DNA of 64,000 bases from Parablautia muri (GTDB taxonomy: Bacteria; Bacillota; Clostridia; Lachnospirales; Lachnospiraceae): positions 1 through 64,000 of the forward strand of contig NZ_QZDT01000023.1 of NCBI RefSeq assembly GCF_009917485.1. Direction: 5' to 3'. Below the pieces are notes generated by a model. The model ran no database searches, was not told the DNA's origin, and worked only from the letters and a program-made list of their open reading frames with translations. This document shows positions 49,601 to 58,837 of this stretch, one piece after another. Positions within the stretch are counted from its first letter, which is position 1; every line of letters starts with the position of its first letter. A program made the position numbers and the translations under genes.

Positions 49601-49621
49601 GTAAAAAAGTATTCTGAGGGG
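49578..49621. repeat. Perfect 15-bp inverted repeat around the spoIIID -10 box
   Basis: CCCCTCAGAATACTT (49578-49592) and AAGTATTCTGAGGGG (49607-49621) are exact reverse complements separated by 14 bp that contain CATACAAT. The right arm holds the ribosome site GAGGGG, 7 nt before the TTG start. Confidence 0.9.
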
Positions 49622-49628
49622 ATTTCCT

Positions 49629-49886
49629 TTGAAAGATTATATCGAGGAACGTGCAATCGATATTGCAAATTATATTATTGAAAATAACGCTACGGTGAGG
49701 CAGACGGCAAAACAGTTTGGGATTAGTAAAAGTACGGTACATAAAGATGTCACAGAAAGATTGATGCAGATTAATCCGACATTGGCAAAGGAAGCAAGAA
49801 AAGTATTAGATGTAAATAAACAGGAGAGGCATATCCGGGGAGGAATGGCTACTAAGGAGAAATATCAACATATGCATAAGGATTGA
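49629..49886 (+). CDS. spoIIID: Sporulation transcription factor SpoIIID
   Basis: The 85-residue protein has the HTH TAKQFGISKSTVHKDVTERL (about 24-43) and the family pattern DYIEERAIDIANYIIENNATVRQ (shortened) with LAKEARKVLDVNKQERHIRGG. It controls the mother-cell gene programme after sigma-E. The start is TTG 49629, with GAGGGG 7 nt upstream. Its presence shows the organism sporulates, which bears on the cwlD element. Confidence 0.95.
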   Translation: MKDYIEERAIDIANYIIENNATVRQTAKQFGISKSTVHKDVTERLMQINPTLAKEARKVLDVNKQERHIRGGMATKEKYQHMHKD

Positions 49887-49913
49887 AGGCGACAGGCAGC
49901 AGGACAGTAGTTT

Positions 49914-49990
49914 GATTGAAAAATCAAAGATTTTTCAATCATCAAATTTGTGCGTGTGTCTAAATTGTGGGCTGCTGGCAAGAATAAGGA
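49914..49990 (+). repeat. Interspersed palindromic repeat A, copy A5
   Basis: GATTGAAAAATCAAAGATTT with its mirror, CAAATTTGTG, then a degraded GTCTAAATTGTGGGC and GGCAAGAATAAGGA. It follows spoIIID by 27 bp. Confidence 0.75.
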
Positions 49991-50011
49991 ATGATTATGG
50001 GAATTGTGATT

Positions 50012-50045
50012 AGAGCAGTTTTATGATATAAGCTGCTCTTTTTCT
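50012..50045 (+). terminator. Terminator downstream of spoIIID
   Basis: AGAGCAG pairs with CTGCTCT, with TTTTT behind. The 394-bp gap 49887-50281 otherwise holds repeat A5 and the MATE promoter. Confidence 0.8.
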
Positions 50046-50113
50046 GTAGGAGGTTGACGGTTTAGCGTAAGTGTCAACTTCCTATAAATATTTAATATTT
50101 TTTCCAGAGGTAA

Positions 50114-50141
50114 TTGATGTATTTGTAATTCGTGCTATAAT
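50114..50141 (+). promoter_or_regulatory. Sigma-A-type promoter of the MATE gene
   Basis: TTGATG at 50114-50119 and TATAAT at 50136-50141, spacer 16 bp. Confidence 0.65.
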
Positions 50142-50281
50142 AAACTCGAAAATCTAATAATTATGTATTTTTGAATTAGGTCAGGCAAAATGAAATATTT
50201 ACATTACTTATATCCGGTTTTCTGTGACCATGATGTAAAATGTAACATTGACAATCGGCGGAAATAGCCAAGGAGTTCAAA

Positions 50282-51604
50282 ATGTTATACACGAATAAAG
50301 ATTTAAGAAAATTAATCATACCTTTAGTGCTTGAGCAGCTCCTTGCCATATTGGTGGGCATGGTGGATACAGTGATGATAGCGGGAGTGGGAGAAGCAGC
50401 AGTTTCCGGGGTTTCTCTAGTGGATACCATCAATATTCTTATCATCAATATTACTGCGGCATTGGCCACGGGCGGCGCGGTGGTTGCCGGTCATTTCCTT
50501 GGACAGAAGGATTCTGCAAATGCCAGTAAGTCGGCGTGGCAGCTTGTGTTGTTTTCCATTTGGCTGTCCGTAATCGTGACGATTGTTTTCATGGCGGCAC
50601 ACAGGCCTTTGCTAAGCGCTATTTTTGGGCAGGTGGAAGCAGAGGTCATGGAAAGTGCAACGACTTATCTTGTTATAACAGCAATTTCAATTTGCCCTTT
50701 GGCCATTTATAATTCATGTGCGGCGCTGTTCAGGGCTATGAACGATTCTAAGACAACTATGCTCATTGCAATTGTCATGAATTTAATTAATTTAGTGGGG
50801 AATGCAATCCTGATTTACGGGGTAAAAATTGGCGTGGCGGGAGCGGCTATTGCAACAACCCTTTCAAGGATAGTGGCCGCAGCTATTATTTTGTTTTTGA
50901 TGTTTCATATGGAAAAGGAAATTAATTTTAAAGGCCAGGCTACCTGGAGAGTAGATTTGACCCTGGTCAAAAAAATCCTTTATATTGGAATTCCCAACGG
51001 GATGGAAAATAGCTTATTTCAGTTAGGGAAAATTTTGCTTCTAAGCCTGATATCCACCTTTGGAACCTATGCGATAGCGGCTAATGCTGTCTGTAATACC
51101 CTGGCAAGCTTTAATGTACTGCCGGGGCAGGCGATTAATCTTGCGCTTCTTTCCGTGGCTTCCATGTGCATTGGCGCCGGTGACTATGAGCAGGTGAGAT
51201 ATTATACAAAAAAGCTGATGTGGATTGCCATAAGCTTTACTGCGGCGCTTTCAGTGGTGATAGTCGCTTTTTCACCATGGATTTTGAAAATTTACCAGCT
51301 GACACCGCAGACCGAAAGCCTGGCCATAGAAACGCTTCGGTGGCATGCTGTTCTCGCCGTATTTTTTTGGGTGCCATCCTTTACCCTGCCTAATACGCTT
51401 AGGGCAGCAGGGGACGTAATCTGGAGTATGATGATTGCTATTGTTTCCATGTGGGTTTTTAGAATTGGCTTTGCCTATATTTTTAGTTATTATTTTGCCG
51501 GAGGACTATTAGGAGTGTGGATTGCAATGACAATAGACTGGGCTTTTAGAGCGATTTGCTATGGAATTAGGTATCATGGACATAAATGGGAGCGATTTGT
51601 TTAA
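50282..51604 (+). CDS. MATE-family multidrug efflux transporter
   Basis: The 440-residue protein has 12 predicted helices in two related halves (about 1-220 and 225-440), with the MATE pattern near LVLEQLLAILVGMVDTVMIA and NAVCNTLASFNVLPGQAI. It exports drugs or metabolites using a Na+ or H+ gradient. Given the Na+-type ATP synthase, Na+ coupling is plausible. RBS AAGGAG. Confidence 0.9.
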   Translation: MLYTNKDLRKLIIPLVLEQLLAILVGMVDTVMIAGVGEAAVSGVSLVDTINILIINITAALATGGAVVAGHFLGQKDSANASKSAWQLVLFSIWLSVIVTIVFMAAHRPLLSAIFGQVEAEVMESATTYLVITAISICPLAIYNSCAALFRAMNDSKTTMLIAIVMNLINLVGNAILIYGVKIGVAGAAIATTLSRIVAAAIILFLMFHMEKEINFKGQATWRVDLTLVKKILYIGIPNGMENSLFQLGKILLLSLISTFGTYAIAANAVCNTLASFNVLPGQAINLALLSVASMCIGAGDYEQVRYYTKKLMWIAISFTAALSVVIVAFSPWILKIYQLTPQTESLAIETLRWHAVLAVFFWVPSFTLPNTLRAAGDVIWSMMIAIVSMWVFRIGFAYIFSYYFAGGLLGVWIAMTIDWAFRAICYGIRYHGHKWERFV

Positions 51605-51611
51605 GATTATT

Positions 51612-51640
51612 TTGACAAGCTTTTGGTCTGTCTATATAAT
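51612..51640 (+). promoter_or_regulatory. Sigma-A promoter of guaA
   Basis: TTGACA at 51612-51617 and TATAAT at 51635-51640, spacer 17 bp: a consensus promoter. The leader of about 110 nt contains an AACAGC...GCTGTT hairpin at about 51655-51687, but no purine riboswitch motif was seen. Confidence 0.85.
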
Positions 51641-51756
51641 AATGAGTATATTTTAACAGCAGTTCAGCTAAACCGAGCTGTTACATAATTTTAACTAATG
51701 TTTATGTCGCTTGCATAGGGCGCCTGAAATGTCAAATACAACGGATAGGAGTATTT

Positions 51757-53298
51757 ATGGAAAAAGAAGTGATTATCGTGCTTGATTTTGGCGGCCAGTA
51801 TAATCAGCTGATTGCCAGAAGAGTCAGGGAATGTAATGTTTATTGTGAGGTACAGCCTTATACGCTGGAACTGGAAAAAATAAAAGAAATGAATCCGAGG
51901 GGAATTATTTTTACCGGAGGGCCTAACAGTGTCTATGCGGAAGAATCCCCAAGATGCACACGGGAAATCTTTGAATTGGGCATTCCAATTTTAGGAATCT
52001 GTTATGGCTTCCAGGTGATATCTTATCTGCTTGGAGGAAACGTTAAAACGGCGCCGGTTAGCGAATACGGAAAGACAGAGGTGGAGGTAGACAGAAGCTC
52101 TGTTCTTTTTTCAGATGTTTCCGAAAAAACAATCTGCTGGATGAGCCACACAGATTATGTCGAAAAAGAACCTGCAGGCTTTAAGGTTACAGCGCATACA
52201 CCTGTCTGCCCGGTAGCAGCAATGGAAAATGTGGAAAAACAGCTGTATGCAGTGCAGTTCCATCCGGAGGTTATGCATACTCAGGAAGGTATGAAGATGC
52301 TTTCCAACTTTGTATATAATGTCTGTCACTGTAAGGGGAATTGGCGCATGGACTCTTTTGTGGAGACCGCTATCAGCCAGATGCGTAAGAAGGTGGGAAG
52401 CGGCAAGGTGCTTTGCGCTCTTTCGGGCGGCGTGGATTCCTCAGTAGCGGCAGTGCTTTTGGCAAAGGCTGTGGGCAAACAGCTTACCTGTGTTTTTGTA
52501 GATCACGGACTGCTCCGGAAAAATGAAGGCGATGAGGTGGAGGCCGTATTTGGTCCGGAGGGGCCTTATGACCTTAATTTTATCCGCGTAAATGCGCAGG
52601 AAAGATTTTATGCTAAGCTGGCAGACGTGGAGGAACCGGAAAAAAAGAGGAAGATTATCGGAGAAGAATTTATTCGTGTATTTGAGGAAGAAGCAAAAAA
52701 AATCGGAGCTGTTGATTTTTTGGTGCAGGGAACTATATATCCCGATGTAATCGAAAGTGGGCTTGGAAAGAGTGCGGTTATCAAATCTCATCATAATGTG
52801 GGTGGGCTTCCTGACTATGTTGATTTTAAGGAGATTATTGAGCCTTTGCGGTTGCTGTTTAAGGATGAGGTCCGCAGAGCGGGTTTAGAGCTTGGGATTC
52901 CGGAGCATCTGGTGTATAGACAGCCTTTCCCAGGACCGGGGCTTGGCATTCGTATTATAGGCGCTGTTACAGCTGAAAAGGTTCGTATTGTGCAGGACGC
53001 TGACGCGATTTATAGAGAAGAAATAGCAAAAGCCAGATTAGATAAAGGGCTTGGACAGTATTTTGCTGCGCTTACCAATATGCGGAGCGTTGGGGTAATG
53101 GGAGATGAGAGGACTTATGACTATGCGGTTGCGCTTAGGGCGGTGAATACCTCTGATTTTATGACGGCTGAGGCGGCACAGATTCCCTGGGAGGTGCTGG
53201 GGGTGGCTGCCAGCAGGATTGTGAACGAGGTGCGTGGGGTTAACCGGGTGCTGTTTGACTGCACGGGGAAACCGCCGGCCACGATTGAGTTCGAGTGA
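51757..53298 (+). CDS. guaA: GMP synthase (glutamine-hydrolysing)
   Basis: The 513-residue protein has a glutamine amidotransferase domain (about 1-195) with the nucleophile in GICYGFQ and the VQFHPEV histidine and glutamate, an ATP pyrophosphatase with SGGVDSS (about 227-233), and the C-terminal dimerisation part ending PATIEFE. It converts XMP to GMP. The last three codons GAG TTC GAG and the stop belong to the attachment core of the 8.3-kb element that follows. The original terminator now lies at 61643. Confidence 0.96.
   Translation: MEKEVIIVLDFGGQYNQLIARRVRECNVYCEVQPYTLELEKIKEMNPRGIIFTGGPNSVYAEESPRCTREIFELGIPILGICYGFQVISYLLGGNVKTAPVSEYGKTEVEVDRSSVLFSDVSEKTICWMSHTDYVEKEPAGFKVTAHTPVCPVAAMENVEKQLYAVQFHPEVMHTQEGMKMLSNFVYNVCHCKGNWRMDSFVETAISQMRKKVGSGKVLCALSGGVDSSVAAVLLAKAVGKQLTCVFVDHGLLRKNEGDEVEAVFGPEGPYDLNFIRVNAQERFYAKLADVEEPEKKRKIIGEEFIRVFEEEAKKIGAVDFLVQGTIYPDVIESGLGKSAVIKSHHNVGGLPDYVDFKEIIEPLRLLFKDEVRRAGLELGIPEHLVYRQPFPGPGLGIRIIGAVTAEKVRIVQDADAIYREEIAKARLDKGLGQYFAALTNMRSVGVMGDERTYDYAVALRAVNTSDFMTAEAAQIPWEVLGVAASRIVNEVRGVNRVLFDCTGKPPATIEFE
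53287..53296 (+). repeat. attL core of the guaA element
   Basis: GAGTTCGAGT, identical to 61624-61633. Confidence 0.8.
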
Positions 53299-53357
53299 TG
53301 AAATGGGATTTGAGAACCCAGTGTTTATGCGGTTTCCAAACAAATTTGTTTAGGCAC

Positions 53358-53375
53358 TGGCAACGATTTGGCAAC
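53358..53375 (+). repeat. Left arm-type integrase site candidate
   Basis: TGGCAAC-4-TGGCAAC at 53358-53375. The same pair with the same 4-bp gap occurs at 61502-61519 near the right end, in the same orientation. Direct repeats of this kind near both ends are typical arm sites of Tn916-type integrases. The 254-bp stretch before the XRE gene holds nothing else. Confidence 0.6.
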
Positions 53376-53552
53376 ATTTTTATCATCATGCACTAAATAA
53401 TTACATCAATGGCATAAGAAAAACCTTGCTGATTTGCGCGAGCAATGAGGAAAATGGGAATGCTTGCATTTCCATTTGACGAATGCCGCGACAACCGCAC
53501 GACAGTGCGGGTTCAGATATGGAAACTGAATATCGGCAAGGTCTTTTTATGC

Positions 53553-54113
53553 TTATTTCTGCTTTTTCTTTTTAGCTGTTTTCTTTTCTTCTTTCTCGAT
53601 TTTCTGAAATTCCTCCATAAGCATATCACTGACCGCCTGTGAGGGGACTTTTGCCCAATGCGTTGAAGTGTCCAGTTCGGGGTACTTGTACCGCCAATGG
53701 TCGTATTCCTCTCTGCTTATCTCGCCCTGTTCCAGTTTGGCGGCTTGCTCCTGCCATGCGTGGAACATATCGAACATGGACGTATAAGTGGAATAGTCGG
53801 ACTTGTCAAGGCGCAGGCAGATTTCCCCGTCAATCTCCCCGATTTTCAGCCCGTACATATCTTCCAATGCAAAGAGCGTGTGCATAAGCCCGATATAGGT
53901 GTCAATATCCGGCACGGTAAGGGCGTGGGTGCTTACATCAAAGATACCCGCCATTTCTTTTACAAGGTCATGCTTTGGTGTCCTTGCTTCGGTTTCATAT
54001 TGTGCCATGCGGACATCAGAGGTCTTTCCGAGAAAGCCGAGGATTTCGCCTAGCTGTTTCTGTGTCATGCCTTTTCGGTTGCGGAAAAAGCGGATACGTT
54101 TGCCGATTGCCAT
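53553..54113 (-). CDS. XRE-family regulator of the guaA element
   Basis: The 186-residue protein has an N-terminal HTH (about 5-65) and a Lys-rich C-terminus (KKTAKKKKQK). It is divergent from xis-int, and an operator-like repeat (ACTTAAACAAA with a mirror) occurs three times in the 225-bp intergenic region. It is therefore probably the element's repressor. Confidence 0.85.
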   Translation of the reverse strand: MAIGKRIRFFRNRKGMTQKQLGEILGFLGKTSDVRMAQYETEARTPKHDLVKEMAGIFDVSTHALTVPDIDTYIGLMHTLFALEDMYGLKIGEIDGEICLRLDKSDYSTYTSMFDMFHAWQEQAAKLEQGEISREEYDHWRYKYPELDTSTHWAKVPSQAVSDMLMEEFQKIEKEEKKTAKKKKQK

Positions 54114-54161
54114 AATAAAACCTCCGTTGTAGTTAAGCTGATACAGTCATTTTTTGACTGT

Positions 54162-54314
54162 ACTTAAACAAATTTGTTGAACTTAGTATAACATGGTGCA
54201 ATAGAAATAGCAAGAATAACTTAAATAAAAAAAGTTAAGATTTTCTTACAAACCACTTGACTTAACGGAATTTATTTAGTACTATAACCATACAACTTAA
54301 ACAAAAATAGTTAG
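54162..54314. promoter_or_regulatory. Operator-like repeats in the XRE-xis intergenic region
   Basis: AACTTAAA(C/T)AAA...GTTAAG-type inverted motifs occur at 54162-54186, 54218-54239 and 54294-54314. A fourth copy lies at 61584-61605 near the right end. The third copy overlaps the expected start of the xis transcript. They are candidate sites for the XRE protein. Confidence 0.55.
54257..54285 (+). promoter_or_regulatory. Promoter of the xis-int operon
   Basis: TTGACT at 54257-54262 and TACTAT at 54280-54285, spacer 17 bp, about 50 bp before the excisionase start. Confidence 0.6.
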
Positions 54315-54338
54315 ACGTTGAAAGGAGAGGGTATCTGA

Positions 54339-54518
54339 ATGACAGAAAAATCATTTATGACGGTGGAGGAAGTGGCAGCGGAACTGCGTGTGTCGAAGTC
54401 AAAAGCCTATCAGATTGTAAGGGAACTGAACGCAGAAATGCAGAAGCAGGGCTATCTGACGGTGGCAGGACGTGTGAACGCTACATTTTTTCATAAAAAG
54501 GTATGTTACAGCGAATAG
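54339..54518 (+). CDS. Excisionase-like small HTH protein (59 aa)
   Basis: The frame begins MTEKSFMTVEEVAAELRVSK and ends CYSE; it has a winged-helix/MerR-like HTH in the first 30 residues, as in small Xis proteins. RBS AAAGGAGAGG is upstream. It stands 16 bp ahead of the integrase gene, the standard place of excisionase. The sequence does not show a close family name, so the function rests on size and position. Confidence 0.75.
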   Translation: MTEKSFMTVEEVAAELRVSKSKAYQIVRELNAEMQKQGYLTVAGRVNATFFHKKVCYSE

Positions 54519-54534
54519 AAAGGAGATGGTTTAG

Positions 54535-55671
54535 ATGGCTGTATACAAAGACAATGCCACGGGAACATGGCGGGTAATTTACCGCTTTACCAACTGGAAA
54601 GGAGAGAGGAAACAGACACAAAAGAGGGGCTTTGCAACCAAAAGGGAAGCGCAGGCGTGGGAACATGAAGCAATGCTCAAACAGGGTGCAAAGCTGGATA
54701 TGACTTTCGGCAGTTTCTTTGAAGTGTACGAAGCCGACAAGAAGCAGCGTGTCAAGGAAAGCACTTGGGAGTCCAAAAGCCATGTGATACGGACAAAGAT
54801 TTTACCATACTTTGAAAACCGCAAAATCGCAGAGATTGAAGCAAAGGACGTGATAGCGTGGCAGAATGAGTTGATGGCGTACCGGGACGAGAAAGGCAAG
54901 CCCTATTCCGCAGATTATTTGAGGACGATACACGCACAACTGACGGCGATATTCAACCATGCGGTAAACTTTTATAACCTGCCCTACAATCCGGCAAGAC
55001 GGGCAGGGACGATTGGGAGCGAAGCCGTTAAGGAAATGGACTTTTGGACGAAAGAAGAATACTTGAAATTCTCCGAAGCCATGATGGATAAGCCCCGTTC
55101 CTATTATGCGTTTGAAATGCTCTACTGGTGCGGTATGCGTTCCGGCGAACTGCTTGCGCTCACGCCTGCTGATATTGATTTTGAGAAGCAGACGGTCACA
55201 ATCAGCAAGACTTTCCACCGTTCCAAAGGGCGTGACATTATCACAAGCCCTAAGACGAAAAAGAGTAACCGCACAATCAAAATGCCGCCGTTTCTCTGTG
55301 AGGAAATGCAGGAGTATATCAAAATGCTTTATGACATTAAGCCGGACGAAAGACTGTTTTCGGTCACAAAATCTTATCTTAGCCATGAAATGGAGCGTGG
55401 AGCAAAACAGGCAGGAGTAAAGAAAATAAGGGTGCATGACCTACGCCATAGTGCAGTATCGCTCTTGTTGGATATGGGATTTTCGGTACTGGCGATTGGG
55501 GAGCGCATGGGGCATGAAGCGGAAAAAATCACTTACCGTTACGCCCACCTGTTTCCTACGGTTCAGACGGAAATGGCAGAAAAATTAGAAATGGAGAGAA
55601 TGACAAAGGAGGAAAATCCTCTGCTCCTGCAAGGGCAGTCGCATTTTCCTGCGGAAAACAGGGAGGATTAA
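54535..55671 (+). CDS. Tyrosine recombinase/integrase
   Basis: The 378-residue protein has an N-terminal arm-binding AP2-like part (about 1-60), a core-binding domain (about 65-160) and the catalytic domain (about 170-365) with R in CGMRSGELLAL, HDLRHSAVS, the GHEAEKITY box and the tyrosine in YRYAHL. It integrates the element at the guaA core by single-strand exchange. RBS GAAAGGAGATGG. Confidence 0.93.
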   Translation: MAVYKDNATGTWRVIYRFTNWKGERKQTQKRGFATKREAQAWEHEAMLKQGAKLDMTFGSFFEVYEADKKQRVKESTWESKSHVIRTKILPYFENRKIAEIEAKDVIAWQNELMAYRDEKGKPYSADYLRTIHAQLTAIFNHAVNFYNLPYNPARRAGTIGSEAVKEMDFWTKEEYLKFSEAMMDKPRSYYAFEMLYWCGMRSGELLALTPADIDFEKQTVTISKTFHRSKGRDIITSPKTKKSNRTIKMPPFLCEEMQEYIKMLYDIKPDERLFSVTKSYLSHEMERGAKQAGVKKIRVHDLRHSAVSLLLDMGFSVLAIGERMGHEAEKITYRYAHLFPTVQTEMAEKLEMERMTKEENPLLLQGQSHFPAENRED

Positions 55672-55675
55672 AAGC

Positions 55676-55999
55676 ATGGAAAAATCACTGGATTACAAGG
55701 GAAGATGGCGCAATCATACGGTGGCGTTTCGGATATCGGACGAAGAAGCAAAGTTATTGAATGATTTGGTGGCATTATCGGGGTTGACAAAGCAGGACTA
55801 CATCACAAGGCGGCTCTTGTGCCGGGACGTGGTAGTGCAGGGCAATCCGAGGGTGTATAAAGCACTGAAAAATCAGATGGCGGCAATTTATGAGGAATTG
55901 AAACGCATGGAAAGTGTAAGCCCGGACAATGACGAACTGCTCTACACGTTACAGGTAATTGCAACCACTTTGGACGGACTGAAAGGGGAAGATGAATGA
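55676..55999 (+). CDS. MobC-like relaxosome protein
   Basis: The 107-residue protein has a ribbon-helix-helix-like N-terminus (VAFRISDEEAKLLNDLVALS) and the block LTKQDYITRRLL, as in plasmid and ICE MobC proteins that help the relaxase at oriT. It starts 4 bp after the integrase stop and overlaps the RepA gene by 4 bp. Confidence 0.7.
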   Translation: MEKSLDYKGRWRNHTVAFRISDEEAKLLNDLVALSGLTKQDYITRRLLCRDVVVQGNPRVYKALKNQMAAIYEELKRMESVSPDNDELLYTLQVIATTLDGLKGEDE

Positions 56000-57150
56000 C
56001 AAACAAAATAAAAACGACTGTTCCCGTATCATCTGTTGGCGCAGATGGGGAACAGCCGGACATTAAAAACATCAATGAAATTATAGCAAATGAAACAGCA
56101 AAAAACAATCTGCAAGCCACTGTTTTTCGTGGCTTTGACACAAATTGCCCGGAGAAATCCGGGCAGGGCGGCGGGCTTCAAACCGTTTCCATGACGGAAT
56201 TATATGATACGGTCTACCCGCCTAGAACGCCTGTTGTGGACGGCTTTCTGTATGGCGGCACTTATCTCTTTGTGGGTGCGCCGAAAGTGGGAAAATCATT
56301 CTTTATGGGGCAGCTTGCCTATCATGTGGCAATGGGGCTTCCGCTGTGGAATTATCCAGTAAGAAAAGGGACGGTGCTATATCTTGCACTGGAAGATGAT
56401 TATGCAAGGCTTCAGCGGCGGCTGTCCGTCATGTTCGGCGTGGAATGTGCAGACAATTTATTTTTTGCAACGCAGGCAAAGACGCTGAATGAGGGACTGG
56501 ACGGAGAATTAGAGGGTTTCATCAAAGAGCATAAGGACGCAAGGCTGATTATCATTGACACGCTCCAAAAGGTGCGTGAGGTCGGCGGGGATAGGTACAG
56601 CTATTCCAGTGACTATGAGATTGTGACAAAGCTGAAATCATTCAGTGATAAATACGGTGTCTGCCTGTTGGTGGTTCATCATACCCGCAAGCTAGAGTCC
56701 GAGGACAGCTTTGATATGATTTCCGGCACAAACGGGCTTCTCGGTGCGGCAGACGGGGCGTTTATCATGCACAAGAAAAAGCGCACGGACAATACGGCGG
56801 TCATGGATATTGTGGGGCGTGACCAGCCCGATCAAGAACTGACGATAGAGTTTGACCGGGAACAATGTATTTGGAAATTTCAGAAAGCGGAAACGGAATT
56901 GTGGAAACAGCCGCCGAACCCGTTACTTGAAGCAATCAACGAATTTCTGACAGAGGAAATGCAGGAGTGGGAGGGGACAGCAACGGAACTTCTGAAACAG
57001 TTGCCGGATATGCAGTTATCGGCGAATGTGCTTTCCCGGAGATTAAATGTAGTGAACAGCCAGTTGCTTAATGACTACGGTATTTTCTACGACAACAAGC
57101 GGGGGCATGAGAGGAAAATCATTCTGAAACGGCTAGAGCAAAAAGAGTAA
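55996..57150 (+). CDS. RepA-like RecA-fold ATPase
   Basis: The 384-residue protein has a P-loop (VGAPKVGKSFF, about 93-103), Walker B LIIIDTLQKV (about 183-192) and the VVHHTRK motif that follows, as in AAA_25/RepA helicases. Such proteins act in replication of mobile elements. The C-terminal 70 residues look like an HTH domain. Whether this element replicates on its own after excision is not known. Confidence 0.85.
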   Translation: MTNKIKTTVPVSSVGADGEQPDIKNINEIIANETAKNNLQATVFRGFDTNCPEKSGQGGGLQTVSMTELYDTVYPPRTPVVDGFLYGGTYLFVGAPKVGKSFFMGQLAYHVAMGLPLWNYPVRKGTVLYLALEDDYARLQRRLSVMFGVECADNLFFATQAKTLNEGLDGELEGFIKEHKDARLIIIDTLQKVREVGGDRYSYSSDYEIVTKLKSFSDKYGVCLLVVHHTRKLESEDSFDMISGTNGLLGAADGAFIMHKKKRTDNTAVMDIVGRDQPDQELTIEFDREQCIWKFQKAETELWKQPPNPLLEAINEFLTEEMQEWEGTATELLKQLPDMQLSANVLSRRLNVVNSQLLNDYGIFYDNKRGHERKIILKRLEQKE

Positions 57151-57159
57151 AGTGCGACG

Positions 57160-57395
57160 ATATGCGTCGGTTGCGACGGTATTTTTGATAGCGGGGCGGT
57201 ATAGAAAATATCGACGCTATCGACGCAAACCGACGCATGGGGGAGCAGTGAAACGGCGAGTAGCCGCCCACCGTCCGCAAGGACGATATGCTGTCCAACG
57301 GACAGCTTGCCCCCGGCAGGGCGCAAAGGCACTTTTGATAGAGCGTAGCCTGTCGAAAGTGCTTTTGCGTTACTTTCGGGAAAGTAACAAAGCCT
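57160..57395 (+). other. Candidate oriT/origin region (nested hairpins)
   Basis: The 297-bp gap before the relaxase has several hairpins: GCACTTTTGA...TCGAAAGTGC (57330-57364), GTTACTTTC-GGGA-AAGTAAC, and repeats of GCGACG/CGTCGC type at its left. Relaxase genes are normally preceded by oriT, so this stretch is the best candidate. There is no gene in it. Confidence 0.5.
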
Positions 57396-57447
57396 TGTGC
57401 CTGTCGGCGCAGTAAAATCAGTATATAGAATATGGAGGATATGCCTA

Positions 57448-58818
57448 TTGGAAAGGACGATTAGCGGCATGATGGGGAAAGGTTCAGTTAATCACAATAC
57501 AAGAGCCTTTACAGCTAAAAATGTAGATAAGGAGCGAAGTCGGGACAACGTGGAATTTTGCCACTCGGATATAAAAGAGGTCTACCACAATCTTTTTGAT
57601 GAAGCACTGGAACGCTACAATGCAAAGCAGAAACGGAGTGACAGAAAGATTGATGATTACTATGAGAAAATACGCCGGGGAAAGCAGGAGAAATTATTTT
57701 ATGAGGTAATCTTTCAAATCGGCAACAAGGACGATATGAACGTGCAGAGTAGTGAGGGGAAGTTGGCGAAAGATATTTTATGTGAGTTTATGGAACAGTT
57801 TCAGAAAAGAAATCCGAACCTGTTTGTATTCTCAAGCCACTTGCACATGGACGAGCAGACACCGCACATTCATATTGATTTTGTTCCCTTTATCCGTAAC
57901 AGCAAGCGTGGACTTGATACGAGGGTTTCCCTTAAAGGTGCATTGTCGGAACAGGGCTTCAAAGGCGGCACAAGGGGAATGACGGAATGGAACGAATGGA
58001 TTGAAGCGGAGAAACAGGAACTTTCAAAAGTTATGGGGCGGTATGGCGTACAATGGAAACAGTTAGGCACACACAACAAGCACTTGTCCGTACTCGATTT
58101 TGAAAAGCAGGAGCGGCAGAAAGAGGTTGCGGAACTGGAACAGACAATTTCCGGCAGTAAGGAAGAATTATCTTCTATTCTTCATCAGCAGATAGCGGCA
58201 GGGAAGGAAACGGAGCAGATACGGAAAGAGGGCGAAGCGATCCAGCAGGAAGTGTCGGAACTTACCGCTACAAATCTTCTTTTGAAAGAGCAGACGGAAA
58301 TACTGGCAGAGGACAAGGAAAAGCTGTTATCCGAAAATGAGAAGTTGGAAAAACAGCAGAAAAAATTACAGCAGGAGATTAACAAGATGGTGCAGTCAAA
58401 GGAAGCCATGGAGCGTAATATTTACGCCTATGATGAAGATGTAAAATGGCAGTTGGTAGAGCCGGGGGCATTGATGAGCGCAAAGGCATACCGGGATAAA
58501 AAGGCTTTACCGCTTGTAGAGAAATTAAAAGAGGTAGTAAAAAATCTGACTATCAAATGCGTACAGCTTACGGAGCAGGGAAAGAAGCTGACCGCCAAAG
58601 TGGACGGACAGAAGAAACAGATTAGCCGTTTGACGGATAAGGTCATGGAGCAAAGCGACGCCATAGAGCGATTGCAGGAAAAAGCGTATGATTTGGGGCG
58701 TTTGGAGCGTCATTTAGGCAAAGAACAGGTGCAGTTGATAGTAGAACGGTCAAAGGCATTAGAGCAGGCAGAAAGGGCAAATAAACGCCCGAAACGTGCC
58801 TTTGAAGTGAGCCGATAG
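57448..58818 (+). CDS. MobV-family relaxase
   Basis: The 456-residue protein has the N-terminal GKGSVNHNTRAF stretch, the HxDE-type metal site HLHMDEQTPHIHIDFVP (about 130-146), and a long C-terminal coiled coil (about 215-440). It nicks the oriT strand and leads DNA transfer. TTG 57448 is chosen because GGAGG (57434-57438) lies 9 nt upstream; ATG 57469 is possible. The type is MobV/MobM, as in pMV158. Confidence 0.87.
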   Translation: MERTISGMMGKGSVNHNTRAFTAKNVDKERSRDNVEFCHSDIKEVYHNLFDEALERYNAKQKRSDRKIDDYYEKIRRGKQEKLFYEVIFQIGNKDDMNVQSSEGKLAKDILCEFMEQFQKRNPNLFVFSSHLHMDEQTPHIHIDFVPFIRNSKRGLDTRVSLKGALSEQGFKGGTRGMTEWNEWIEAEKQELSKVMGRYGVQWKQLGTHNKHLSVLDFEKQERQKEVAELEQTISGSKEELSSILHQQIAAGKETEQIRKEGEAIQQEVSELTATNLLLKEQTEILAEDKEKLLSENEKLEKQQKKLQQEINKMVQSKEAMERNIYAYDEDVKWQLVEPGALMSAKAYRDKKALPLVEKLKEVVKNLTIKCVQLTEQGKKLTAKVDGQKKQISRLTDKVMEQSDAIERLQEKAYDLGRLERHLGKEQVQLIVERSKALEQAERANKRPKRAFEVSR

Positions 58819-58837
58819 GAAAGGGGATTGATATGAT

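Noticed and set aside
51640-51757. Purine riboswitch in the guaA leader
   Set aside because: Only a simple AACAGC hairpin is present; the conserved three-way junction loops are missing.
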